Shown here in pieces: positions 9,440-17,666 of a stretch of 64,000 nucleotides of DNA (the stretch's first letter is position 1; the number at the start of each line of letters is the position of its first letter). Under the pieces are notes generated by a model, which was given only the letters and a program-made list of their open reading frames with translations, was not told where the DNA came from and did no database searches. Where the stretch lies: NCBI RefSeq assembly GCF_001618865.1, contig NZ_CP015136.1, positions 3,631,001 through 3,695,000 of the forward strand, in the 5' to 3' direction. Source of the stretch: Luteitalea pratensis. Lineage in GTDB: Bacteria > Acidobacteriota > Vicinamibacteria > Vicinamibacterales > Vicinamibacteraceae. The translations under genes and the position numbers were made by a program.

Positions 9440-9452
9440 TAGGGTGGGCCAT
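9440..9452 (+). promoter_or_regulatory. -10-like box directly before the phosphorylase gene
   Basis: TAGGGT at 9440-9445 is followed by 7 nt and then ATG at 9453. Such spacing would put the transcription start at the start codon (leaderless mRNA). No -35 element is recognisable, so this is tentative. Confidence 0.35.
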
Positions 9453-11327
9453 ATGGTCGATGGCCCCGCCTCCACCGCGACACTCGAGCCGAACCGTCAC
9501 GGCGAGCTCCTTGCCCACCTGCCCGAGCCCGATTACACGCGTCCGTTGCTGACGCTGTCCGCCGAGCATCGTCAGCGCATCGTCGACCTGCTCGGGCTGA
9601 TGTACGGGCCCCCAGAGGCGGAGCGCATCTTCCCCGAACTCGAGCGGCTGTTGCGCGTGTACTACGCGCACAAGCCGCAGGCCCTCGTCGAGGCGGATGC
9701 CGCGTTCACGCCAGCAGAGCGCTTCTCGGAACGCGACGTCGTCCTGATCACGTACGGCGACCTGCTGACGACGCCAGGGCGGCCGCCGCTGCAGGTCCTC
9801 GCGAGTTTCCTGCGGCGCTTCATGCACGGCGCCATCAACACCGTGCACATGCTGCCGTTCTTTCCGTATTCGTCCGATCGTGGCTTCTCCATCGTGGACT
9901 ACGAGGAGGTCGACCCGAGGCTCGGCTCATGGGACGACATCGCCGTGCTCGCGGCGGAATTCCGGCTGATGTTCGATGGTGTGTTCAACCATGCCTCGAG
10001 CCGCAGCCGTTGGTTCCAGCAGTTCCTCAACGGGCACCCGGGGTACCACGATTTCTTCGTGGCGTTCACCACCAAGGACGCGATCGACCCGGACTACCTG
10101 CGGCTGATCCTGCGGCCGCGCACATCCGATCTGCTGACGCCGTTCCACACCATCAACGGCACGCGGTTCGTGTGGACCACCTTCAGTCCCGACCAGGTCG
10201 ACCTGAACTTCCGCAGCCCACGCGTGCTGCTGCGTGTCGTCGAGATTCTCCTCGCCTACGTGCAGCGTGGTGCCGACGTGGTGCGCCTCGACGCGGTGAC
10301 CTACATCTGGCGGGAACTCGGCACGAGTTGCGCGCACCTGCGCGAGACGCATGCGCTGGTGCAGCTGTTTCGCGCGATTCTCGACGTCGCCGCACCGCGC
10401 GTGGCGTTGATCACCGAGACCAACGTGCCGCATGTCGACAACATCAGCTACTTCGGCAACGGTGTCGACGAGGCGCAACTGGTCTACAACTTCGCCCTGC
10501 CTCCGCTCGTCCTCCACACCTTCCATACCGGTTCGTGCGAGACCCTGGCGCGCTGGGCGGCCTCGCTCACGCCGATTTCCGAGACTGCGAACTACTTCAA
10601 CTTCCTCTCGTCGCACGACGGGGTGGGCCTGCTCGGCGCGCGTGGCATCCTGACCGACGAGGAGGTGGCGGGGTTGGTGGATCGGACCATCGCGCACGGT
10701 GGGTTCGTGTCGTATCGATCCATCGGCGATGGCACGCAGAGTCCCTACGAACTCAACATCACGTGGTACAGCGCCCTCAACCGCGAGGGCAGTGGCGAGT
10801 CGCAGGAACTGCAGGTGGCGCGATTCCTCGCCGCCCGCGCCATCGCCCTCGCGTTGCGCGGCGTGCCTGGCATCTATTTGCCGACGCTGTTCGGCGCGAA
10901 GAACGACACCGAGGCCGTGCTCGCCGGGGCCGAGAAGCGCTCCATCAATCGCCGCACGTACGACGAGGCGTCCCTGATGCGACTACTCGACGACAGGGAG
11001 TGCTGGGTCGGGCAGGTGGCGCGGGGCATGCGCCGCCTGATCCGGCGCCGGATCGAGCAGCCGGCCTTCCATCCCAATGCCGGCCAGGAGGTGCTCGAGC
11101 TGGGCCCCGAAGTATTCGCGCTGCTGCGCGATCGCCCTGGTGTCCAGCGCCTGCTTGCGCTCACCAACGTCACCGCCACGCAGGTGCGCGTGCAGATTCC
11201 CGTCGAGCGCCTGGGCGGCGCGCGGCTGTGGCGCGATGTGCTGTCGCGAGCGCGGTACCAGGCCGACGAAGGTGTGCTGTCCATCGCCCTGCGCCCGTAT
11301 GGCGTGGTCTGGATCACCATGGTGTAA
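9453..11327 (+). CDS. GH13 sugar phosphorylase (sucrose/glucosylglycerate phosphorylase-like)
   Basis: Cytoplasmic alpha-amylase-fold enzyme of 624 residues without a signal peptide. The TIM-barrel motifs are visible: DGVFNHAS (region I), VRLDAV with the predicted nucleophile Asp at about residue 280 (region II), LITETN with the acid/base Glu at about 322 (region III) and NFLSSHDG (region IV). The overall pattern and the PFFPYSSDRGFS stretch match subfamily GH13_18, whose members phosphorolyse sucrose, sucrose-6-phosphate or glucosylglycerate to glucose-1-phosphate. The exact substrate cannot be assigned from sequence. ATG at 9453 is preferred; a GTG 42 bp upstream is possible. Confidence 0.88.
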   Translation: MVDGPASTATLEPNRHGELLAHLPEPDYTRPLLTLSAEHRQRIVDLLGLMYGPPEAERIFPELERLLRVYYAHKPQALVEADAAFTPAERFSERDVVLITYGDLLTTPGRPPLQVLASFLRRFMHGAINTVHMLPFFPYSSDRGFSIVDYEEVDPRLGSWDDIAVLAAEFRLMFDGVFNHASSRSRWFQQFLNGHPGYHDFFVAFTTKDAIDPDYLRLILRPRTSDLLTPFHTINGTRFVWTTFSPDQVDLNFRSPRVLLRVVEILLAYVQRGADVVRLDAVTYIWRELGTSCAHLRETHALVQLFRAILDVAAPRVALITETNVPHVDNISYFGNGVDEAQLVYNFALPPLVLHTFHTGSCETLARWAASLTPISETANYFNFLSSHDGVGLLGARGILTDEEVAGLVDRTIAHGGFVSYRSIGDGTQSPYELNITWYSALNREGSGESQELQVARFLAARAIALALRGVPGIYLPTLFGAKNDTEAVLAGAEKRSINRRTYDEASLMRLLDDRECWVGQVARGMRRLIRRRIEQPAFHPNAGQEVLELGPEVFALLRDRPGVQRLLALTNVTATQVRVQIPVERLGGARLWRDVLSRARYQADEGVLSIALRPYGVVWITMV

Positions 11328-11334
11328 TCACAGC

Positions 11335-11862
11335 ATGACGCGCGCGATCCTGACACTGTTGGTGCTCACGGCGTCGGCGGCCGCTGGCCAGGCCCAGCCG
11401 AAGATGCCGACGTTCCTGTCGGCCGCCGCGCTCGAGCCGACGCTGGTCACGCCCCATCTCGACGCGCGGGCGGTCAGCACGGTCCGCGTCGGCGTCGACG
11501 GCACGGCGACGCTCGTCGTCCTGGTGACGCCAAAGCCCAGGATGCACGTCTACGCGGCCGACGTCGACGGCTACGTGCCCTTCACGCTCACCACGCACCC
11601 GCAGCCGGGCATGCGCGTGGGCAAGGTGGCGTATCCGTCATCGGAGCTCTACGTGTTTCCGCCGACCGGTGAGTCCTCTCGTGCGTACATGAAGCCGTTC
11701 AAGGTCACGGTGCCGCTGACGTTCGCGGCCGAGGCACGCGCCGGGGCCCAGGGCAGCACCTCCCGCGTGCCGGGCGTGGTCTCGCTGCGATATCAGGCAT
11801 GCGACGACGCGGTTTGCTACCGGCCGACGACGGGCAGCTTCGTGTTCGAGATCATCCGGTAG
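11335..11862 (+). CDS. DsbD N-terminal-domain-like exported thiol protein
   Basis: A 175-residue protein with a signal peptide (cleavage near residue 20, AAAGQA) and one immunoglobulin-like domain resembling the periplasmic alpha domain of DsbD. The predicted redox pair is Cys156 and Cys161 in YQACDDAVCYRP, spaced like the DsbD alpha-domain pair. The membrane and C-terminal thioredoxin domains of full-length DsbD are absent. It probably relays electrons to periplasmic disulfides from a separate membrane partner that is not seen here. It starts 7 bp after the phosphorylase stop and is likely co-transcribed, although the functional link is unclear. Confidence 0.82.
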   Translation: MTRAILTLLVLTASAAAGQAQPKMPTFLSAAALEPTLVTPHLDARAVSTVRVGVDGTATLVVLVTPKPRMHVYAADVDGYVPFTLTTHPQPGMRVGKVAYPSSELYVFPPTGESSRAYMKPFKVTVPLTFAAEARAGAQGSTSRVPGVVSLRYQACDDAVCYRPTTGSFVFEIIR

Positions 11863-11891
11863 GCCGCTCGCCGAGCAGGTCTTCTCAGGAT

Positions 11892-12049
11892 GTAGGCGTC
11901 GAGCTTGCTCGACGCTCAGACGCTGTGTCGGCCATCCGTCGACCAAGGTCGACGGCTACACCGACTCTCCATCGTCGGTCGACCCTCAAGGTCGACGGCT
12001 ACACGCCGCCGCCACGGGAAACGTAGGCGTCGACCTTCAGGTCGACGCG
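11892..12049. repeat. Cluster of four palindromic GTCGA-arm repeats
   Basis: Four related hairpin elements fill most of this spacer. A copy with core CGTCGAGCTTGCTCGACG is at 11892-11915. Inverted copies are at about 11937-11961 and 11974-12002, and a direct copy is at 12023-12049. Loops vary (TT, TTGG-like, TTCA) while the arms stay complementary, so structure is conserved over sequence. They sit between convergent genes and could add a transcription barrier. Confidence 0.88.
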
Positions 12050-12053
12050 TCGC

Positions 12054-14126
12054 TCAGTGCACTTCGTCCGGGCGGGCCGGCACGAACAGGCTCACGTCGG
12101 CGATACCGAATGCGGCGCCGACGATCTTCGCGACTTCGACGCGCGCGTCGTTGAAGCAGGCGCCACCCGAATGGCGCTCGAGCGTCGCTGGCGCGAGGGC
12201 ATTCGCCGTTTCGCCATTGAACGTGCTCTGCCGCCACAGCCCCTTGGGCAGGCTCAGCACGCCGCGAGCGATGTCGGACGTGACGTGCGCCAGGCAGTGC
12301 ACGTCCCCGATCGCGTTGAAGACGCGCACCGTGTCGCCCTCGGTGATGCCACGCAGTTCGGCGTCATCGGGATGGATCTGGAGCCGCGCGACGTTGCGCC
12401 GCAGCTGGCCGAACGTCGAACTGACGGTCTTCTCGCTGGCCGGCGAGATGAGCGCCAGCGGGTACAGCGCTGACGCCGGGTCGGCCTCGTAGCTGTAGAG
12501 CAGTCCTGCCTTGGCGAGCGACTCGGGGTAGAGATGGATCTTCGCGTCTGACGTCCGCGGCAGGACGTCGACCATCTGCACCGGGCGGACACCGCAAGGC
12601 GGCGGCACGGCCCGCTGTTCCATCACGCCGGCGGCCATCGGCTCGGACAACCCGGCGGCCACGCGCAGGAGCGTGTCGGTTTCGTCTTCTTCCGTACCGA
12701 CGCCGAGGCGCGCCGCCAGTTCGCCGAAGACGACGACGTTTGGGCGCGCTTCGCCGACCGGTTCGATGACCGGCTTGACCAGCTGCAACGCGTAGTTGCC
12801 GTAGCCGCGCGCGATGTCGTAGTGCTCGAGGAACGTCGTCGCCGGCAGGATCACGTCCGCATAGCGGGTCGTATCGGTGCGGACCTGGTCGAAGACCACG
12901 GTGAAGAGGTCCTCGCGCTCGAGGCCCTTCTGGATGCGGTTCTGATCGGGCGACGTGACCAGGGCGTTGTTGTTGTAGACAAACAGCACCTTCACCGGCG
13001 GTGTCATCGTTCCAGCGAGCACCTCGCCCAGCCGGTTCATGTTGACGATGCGCGTCGCGGTTTCCGGTTCACGCCGCCAGCGTTCGCCGTCGATGCCCCA
13101 AGCGGCGCTGTTGCTCATCGTGTAACCGCCGCCCGGCACCCCGAACGCATTCACCAGCGCAGGTAGCGCCAGCACCGCCATCACCGCTTCCGTACCGTTC
13201 CGGTTTCGCTCGAGTCCCCATCCGCAGCGCACCACCGACGGCCGCATCGTTGCGTACAGGTCCACGAGCTTCGCGATCGCGGCAGGTGGCAGGGCGGTGA
13301 TCGCGCCGGCCCGGTCGAGCGTCCACGGCTCGGTGCGCGCGCGGAATTGCTCCGCGCCGGACGCGTGCGCCGCGAGAAACGTGTGGTCCACGGCGTCCCG
13401 CACGAAGAGCTCTCGCGCCATGGCCAATGCGAGCACCAGGTCGGTGCCGGGCCGGACCGGCAGGTGGAGGTCGGCCTGCCGCGCGAGCGGGGTGGCGCGC
13501 GGATCGATCACGACGAGGGTCGCACCGGCCTCGCGCGCCTGCTTCAGGAACGGCACGATATGGATGCCCGAGGCGGAGGGATTCGCGCCCCACACGACGA
13601 TCAGCCGGGCGTTGGCGTAGTCCTCGTAGGCGACGCCAGGCATCTTGCCGTACATCGCCTGCGCGGCAGTTCCGGTTGGCGCGGCGCACACGGTGCGCGC
13701 CAGCCGCGAGGTTCCCAGTGCACGCCACAAGTCGGCGTCGGTGCTGAGATGCGTGATCAGCCCGTTGGACCCGCCATACGAGTAGGGGAGGATCGACTCA
13801 CCGCCGAACTCATCGCGGGCGGCCTGCATGCGCTCGGCGATGAGCGCCATGGCTTCCTCCCACGTGGCGCGCCGGAACCTGCCCAGCCCCTTGGCGCCAT
13901 CGCGGATCTCGGGGTACAGCAACCGGTGCTCGCCGTAGAGGTGATCCGTGAAGCGACGGACCTTGCCGCAGATGAACATGCCGGTGGAGGGGCTGGCCGG
14001 CCCGGCATCGACCTTGACCACACGCCCTTCTTCGACACTGACTGCGAGACTGCACCCATCGGGGCAGTCCAGAGGGCACGCCGTCTCCACTACGGTAGCG
14101 CTTCGTCGTCGAGGATTGGCAGGCAC
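12054..14126 (-). CDS. Molybdopterin-dependent oxidoreductase, DMSO reductase family
   Basis: A 690-residue catalytic subunit with an N-terminal 4Fe-4S motif (Cys17, Cys21, Cys25, Cys53) followed by the molybdopterin domains and a C-terminal molydopterin dinucleotide-binding domain (from about residue 575, ALISPASEKTVSSTFGQ). There is no twin-arginine signal, so a cytoplasmic location is likely. Close family members are annotated as formate dehydrogenase-like or generic oxidoreductases. The electron partner and substrate are not evident because no small subunit lies alongside. The start is GTG at 14126. A MoaC gene for cofactor synthesis is present at 45.9 kb. Confidence 0.92.
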   Translation of the reverse strand: MPANPRRRSATVVETACPLDCPDGCSLAVSVEEGRVVKVDAGPASPSTGMFICGKVRRFTDHLYGEHRLLYPEIRDGAKGLGRFRRATWEEAMALIAERMQAARDEFGGESILPYSYGGSNGLITHLSTDADLWRALGTSRLARTVCAAPTGTAAQAMYGKMPGVAYEDYANARLIVVWGANPSASGIHIVPFLKQAREAGATLVVIDPRATPLARQADLHLPVRPGTDLVLALAMARELFVRDAVDHTFLAAHASGAEQFRARTEPWTLDRAGAITALPPAAIAKLVDLYATMRPSVVRCGWGLERNRNGTEAVMAVLALPALVNAFGVPGGGYTMSNSAAWGIDGERWRREPETATRIVNMNRLGEVLAGTMTPPVKVLFVYNNNALVTSPDQNRIQKGLEREDLFTVVFDQVRTDTTRYADVILPATTFLEHYDIARGYGNYALQLVKPVIEPVGEARPNVVVFGELAARLGVGTEEDETDTLLRVAAGLSEPMAAGVMEQRAVPPPCGVRPVQMVDVLPRTSDAKIHLYPESLAKAGLLYSYEADPASALYPLALISPASEKTVSSTFGQLRRNVARLQIHPDDAELRGITEGDTVRVFNAIGDVHCLAHVTSDIARGVLSLPKGLWRQSTFNGETANALAPATLERHSGGACFNDARVEVAKIVGAAFGIADVSLFVPARPDEVH

Positions 14127-14268
14127 TCCCGGTATTCTGGCACAGCATGCCGCAGCGTTTCCGCGCGAGCGCGTGGGGTAGATCGACGGCCTTCGTTCGG
14201 GCGGGAGGGTGGTGCGTGGCGCTCAGGTAGGCGCGTGGCAGTACCCTGAAGGGGTGGAGGCCGTTGAG

Positions 14269-15597
14269 GTGCTGCGAAGTGGTGACGCGGACGTCGCCGT
14301 CAAGACCACGCCTGGCCGTCGTCGCGTGGTCATCATCGGTGGTGGCTTCGGTGGGCTGCAGGCGGCCAAGGCGTTGCGCTGGGCCGACGTCGACGTCGTC
14401 CTCGTCGACCGTCGCAATCACCATGTGTTCCAGCCATTGCTGTATCAGGTCGCGACGGCAGGGCTGTCGCCAGGCGACATCGCGTCGCCGATCCGCTGGA
14501 TCCTGCGTCGTCAGCAGAATGTCCAGGTACTGCTCGGCGACGCTCTGCATATCGACACTGACGCCCACGTCCTGCACCTCGACATCGGTCAGTTGCGCTA
14601 CGACGCGCTGATCGTGGCAACCGGCGCCACGCATGCGTACTTCGGGCACGACGACTGGCAGGCGCAAGCGCCAGGCCTCAAGACGCTCGAAGATGCCGGG
14701 CTGATTCGCCGGCACCTGCTGCTCGCCTTCGAGCACGCCGAACGCACGACCGATCAGGCCGAACGCACGCGCCAACTCACGTTCGTGATCGTCGGCGGCG
14801 GACCGACGGGCGTGGAACTCGCCGGGGCGCTGGCCGAACTGGCCAACTTCTCGCTCGCGCGCGACTTCCGCAGCATCGACCCGAGCTGTGCCCAGGTGAT
14901 CATCGTCGAGGCCGGCCCGCGCATCCTGGCGGCGTTCCCCGAGGATCTACAGCAGCGGGCGGAAGACTCGCTCCAGCGCCTGGGCGTCAAGGTGCGGAAG
15001 AATTCGCCGGTCACCGGAATCGACGACATGGGCGTCACCCTTGCCAACGGCAACCGAATCGAGGCGTCGACGGTGTTGTGGGCGGCCGGCGTTGCGGCCT
15101 CACCACTCGGGCGGTCCCTCGGTGCCGAGGTCGATCGGGTCGGACGGGTCCTCGTGCGCCCCGATCTCACGGTGCCCGGCTCCGACGACGTCTACGTGAT
15201 CGGCGACCTCGCGCATGTCGAGCAGGACGGCACGCTGCTGCCGGGGGTGGCGCAGGTCGCGATGCAGCAGGGCGAACATGCGGTCGAGAACATCCTGCGC
15301 CGATTCGGCAATCAGCCGCTGCGCGCCTTCCGCTATCACGATCTCGGCAACCTCGCGACCATCGGTCGCAACGCCGCCATTGCCGATTTCGGCGGTCGCT
15401 GGCGCTTCTCCGGTGTATTCGCCTGGTGGCTGTGGCTGTTCATCCACGTCCTCAAGTTGACCGGCTTTCGCAACCGCATCGCGGTTCTCATCCAGTGGGC
15501 ATGGGCCTACATCACCCACCAGCGGGGCATCCGGCTCATCACGGGACACGATCCCGTCGAGCTGCCCGCTTCGGGATCCTCGCCCTCGGCGCGTTAG
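14269..15597 (+). CDS. ndh: Type II NADH dehydrogenase (NDH-2)
   Basis: Single-subunit, non-proton-pumping NADH:quinone oxidoreductase. Two Rossmann motifs are clear: VVIIGGGFGGLQAAKAL near the N-terminus (FAD) and FVIVGGGPTGVELAGAL mid-protein (NADH). A second FAD motif, DVYVIGDLAH, and the quinone-site region VAQVAMQQGEHA follow. C-terminal hydrophobic helices (FAWWLWLFIHVLKLTGF) suggest membrane attachment. The start is uncertain. GTG at 14269 has GGTGGAGG 8 nt upstream, while GTG codons at 14254 and 14209 are alternatives. The end overlaps the next gene by about 97 bp if that gene's ATG at 15501 is used. Confidence 0.92.
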   Translation: MLRSGDADVAVKTTPGRRRVVIIGGGFGGLQAAKALRWADVDVVLVDRRNHHVFQPLLYQVATAGLSPGDIASPIRWILRRQQNVQVLLGDALHIDTDAHVLHLDIGQLRYDALIVATGATHAYFGHDDWQAQAPGLKTLEDAGLIRRHLLLAFEHAERTTDQAERTRQLTFVIVGGGPTGVELAGALAELANFSLARDFRSIDPSCAQVIIVEAGPRILAAFPEDLQQRAEDSLQRLGVKVRKNSPVTGIDDMGVTLANGNRIEASTVLWAAGVAASPLGRSLGAEVDRVGRVLVRPDLTVPGSDDVYVIGDLAHVEQDGTLLPGVAQVAMQQGEHAVENILRRFGNQPLRAFRYHDLGNLATIGRNAAIADFGGRWRFSGVFAWWLWLFIHVLKLTGFRNRIAVLIQWAWAYITHQRGIRLITGHDPVELPASGSSPSAR

Positions 15598-16610
15598 CCA
15601 TCACCGTCCCCCTGCCGCTGCCCGCGCTGGGCGCATGGCGACAGGGATACGCGTGGCTGCAGCCCGTGATCACGCGGCTGACCGGACGCCTGCCCGTGGC
15701 GGCCCTGGATCTGTTGATTGTGAGCGTGGCAGTCGCCGCGCTCGGGCTGCTGTGGTGGCGCCGCGCGAACGTGCGCCTGTTGTCGGCAGCCCTGACGATC
15801 GCGGTCCTGGCCGCGCTGCTGTGGCTGTCGTTCCTCGCGCTCTGGGGGTGGCACTACCAGGTGCCGACGCTCGAAACGCGGCTGTCTCTGCGGCCTGCCG
15901 ATGTCGGTGCCGCGCGCGGTGAGGCGTTCGCGCGAGCGACCGTGACGCAACTCAATGGCTGGTACCCGGCCGCGCACGCGACTGCCTGGCCGTCGCGTGC
16001 AGACCTGCCGGCCATCCTGGCGCCGCGATTGGCCGCGGTCCTGCCGCATCTTGGCGTGGCCACGATGCCCGCATTGCCGGCGCCACGACCGACCATGCTG
16101 GACTGGTACTTTCGTGCGGGCGGGATCGACGGGATGACCAACCCGTTCGGCCTGGAGGTCCTGCTGAACTCGCGCGTGTTGCCCCTGGAACTACCCGCGC
16201 TGGCAGCGCACGAGTACGCGCACCTGGCTGGCTTTGCCGACGAGGCAGACGCCAGCGTGGTCGCGTGGCTGGCCTGCCAGAGCGGCTCGCCTGCGCTCCG
16301 CTACAGCAGCGCGCTGGCCGTGCTGCCGCACTTGCTGACAGGACTCCCGCGCGAGACCCAGCGGGCGGTGATTGGGGAGCTCGGGGCCGGGCCGCTCGCG
16401 GACCTGCGGGCGATCGCCGCCCGCCTTGCGGACCAGAAGCCGTGGGTCCACGCGTTCGCGTGGCAGTTCTACGATCGGTTCCTGCGGGCCAACCGGGTGA
16501 GCGAGGGCGTCGCGCGCTACGACGCCGTGGCCCGCGTGCTCATCGGCGCGGCCGATCCGACTACTGGGACCCTGCGTCGGTGGCCACAGCCGTGGCCGCC
16601 TTCGCGTTGA
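15501..16610 (+). CDS. DUF3810 membrane-anchored putative metallopeptidase
   Basis: About 369 residues. Two to three N-terminal hydrophobic segments are followed by a soluble domain with an HExxH zinc signature (AAHEYAHLAGF). The family is DUF3810 and its biochemical function is not established. The start is unclear: ATG at 15501 and GTG at 15495 are the only good in-frame codons before the first membrane segment, and both lie inside the 3' end of the NDH-2 gene. The 3' end overlaps the convergent DUF4097 gene by 50 bp, so both carboxy-termini are encoded by the same DNA. Confidence 0.8.
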   Translation: MGLHHPPAGHPAHHGTRSRRAARFGILALGALAITVPLPLPALGAWRQGYAWLQPVITRLTGRLPVAALDLLIVSVAVAALGLLWWRRANVRLLSAALTIAVLAALLWLSFLALWGWHYQVPTLETRLSLRPADVGAARGEAFARATVTQLNGWYPAAHATAWPSRADLPAILAPRLAAVLPHLGVATMPALPAPRPTMLDWYFRAGGIDGMTNPFGLEVLLNSRVLPLELPALAAHEYAHLAGFADEADASVVAWLACQSGSPALRYSSALAVLPHLLTGLPRETQRAVIGELGAGPLADLRAIAARLADQKPWVHAFAWQFYDRFLRANRVSEGVARYDAVARVLIGAADPTTGTLRRWPQPWPPSR

Positions 16611-17391
16611 CCGACACGCCGCCGTTGACGGTTTCGACGCGCAGCGTCGGGCCGCCGCCGTTCAACTTGCCCTCGTAGTGGCGCCGCTTGCGCTCAGCCC
16701 CGGTGACGTTGACGAAGCCGTCGACGGTGATGCCGCCATTGACGGTCCGGACCGACACGTTGGCTGGCGCCGCCGACGGCATGTTCACCGCCACGCTGCC
16801 ATTGACCGTCTCTATCTGCGCACCCTCCGAGGGCAGGCTGCCGAGCCCCAGGCGGATGCTTCCGTTCACCGTCTCGGCCTTCCGGAGGCCAGTCAGGCCC
16901 TGGGCCTCGATGCCGCCGTTCACGGTCTCGAGGGCCACGGCGCCGGTCACGCCGTCGAGTTCCACCTTGCCATTCACGGTGGTGAGGTTCACCGCAATCG
17001 TTGCCGGCACCAGCACCTCATACCGCACCTCGAGTTGCTGGCCACGCGAGAAGCCCTGGTTGTGAGGGGTGGCGAGCCTCACGAATTCGGCCGACGCTCG
17101 TTGCTCGAGGTTGGTTCGCGCGAGGAGCTCGCGCGCGCCCTGCTCGCTCATCGCCTTGGCGGTTCGCTGGGCCTTGACGATGATGGTGGGCGCCGCATGC
17201 GTGCGCACGTCGATCGCCCCGTTGGTGTTCTCGATCTCGAGCGTGGCTGACGGCCCGACCGCGTATGTCTTTTCCCACTGATCGGAGGCCTGGGCGCGCG
17301 GTCCGGCCATCATCAGTTCGCAGCCACCCGAGAGAAGGCCGAGAGGAAGCAGCAGGGCACCGGCCTGGGCGGCGCGTATGGCTAGTCTCAT
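16561..17391 (-). CDS. DUF4097-family adhesin-like lipoprotein
   Basis: A 276-residue exported protein. The lipoprotein signal includes LLSGGC. The mature part is a right-handed beta-helix-like repeat with recurring TVNG turns (LTTVNGKVELDGV, ALETVNGGIEAQG, AETVNGSIRLG, IETVNGSVAV, VRTVNGGITVDG, VETVNGGVSV), the hallmark of DUF4097. Function is unknown; relatives often sit beside anti-sigma or stress genes. The start is ATG 17391 with AGGAG 7 nt upstream. The last 50 bp overlap the convergent DUF3810 gene. Confidence 0.88.
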   Translation of the reverse strand: MRLAIRAAQAGALLLPLGLLSGGCELMMAGPRAQASDQWEKTYAVGPSATLEIENTNGAIDVRTHAAPTIIVKAQRTAKAMSEQGARELLARTNLEQRASAEFVRLATPHNQGFSRGQQLEVRYEVLVPATIAVNLTTVNGKVELDGVTGAVALETVNGGIEAQGLTGLRKAETVNGSIRLGLGSLPSEGAQIETVNGSVAVNMPSAAPANVSVRTVNGGITVDGFVNVTGAERKRRHYEGKLNGGGPTLRVETVNGGVSVNAKAATAVATDAGSQ

Positions 17392-17666
17392 GAGAACACT
17401 CCTGAAGACCCGTACGACAGCGCGAACTTCTGGTTCCCGTGCGCGCCGGCGGTCCTGACCAAAGGCAGGTTCGCGTGCGCGCTGGCGTGCGGTTCCGGCG
17501 CCTGCCACCTGTGGTGTGGTCGGTCCAATCCGTAAGGTCGCCCACAGTTCTGTAATTCCGGCCCCCGTTGAAATCGCTGAGTGGCGTCGGAAAACCGACG
17601 AAACAGGCCTGATTCCGCCGGACCTGGCCCGCCGTCGTGAGGCACAGCCGTTGCCCTTGAGCGGGC
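17392..17666 (+). other. Intergenic leader of the IPT/TIG gene with a stem-loop
   Basis: This 275-bp divergent spacer holds the promoters of the DUF4097 and IPT/TIG genes. The only clear structure is the hairpin CGTCGG-AAAA-CCGACG at 17585-17600, in the probable leader of the downstream gene. I see no known riboswitch consensus and no convincing small coding region. Confidence 0.5.

Noticed and set aside
17560-17666. Possible c-di-GMP (GEMM) or other riboswitch before the IPT/TIG gene
   Set aside because: There is a GNRA-like hairpin, but the conserved GEMM core sequences are missing.
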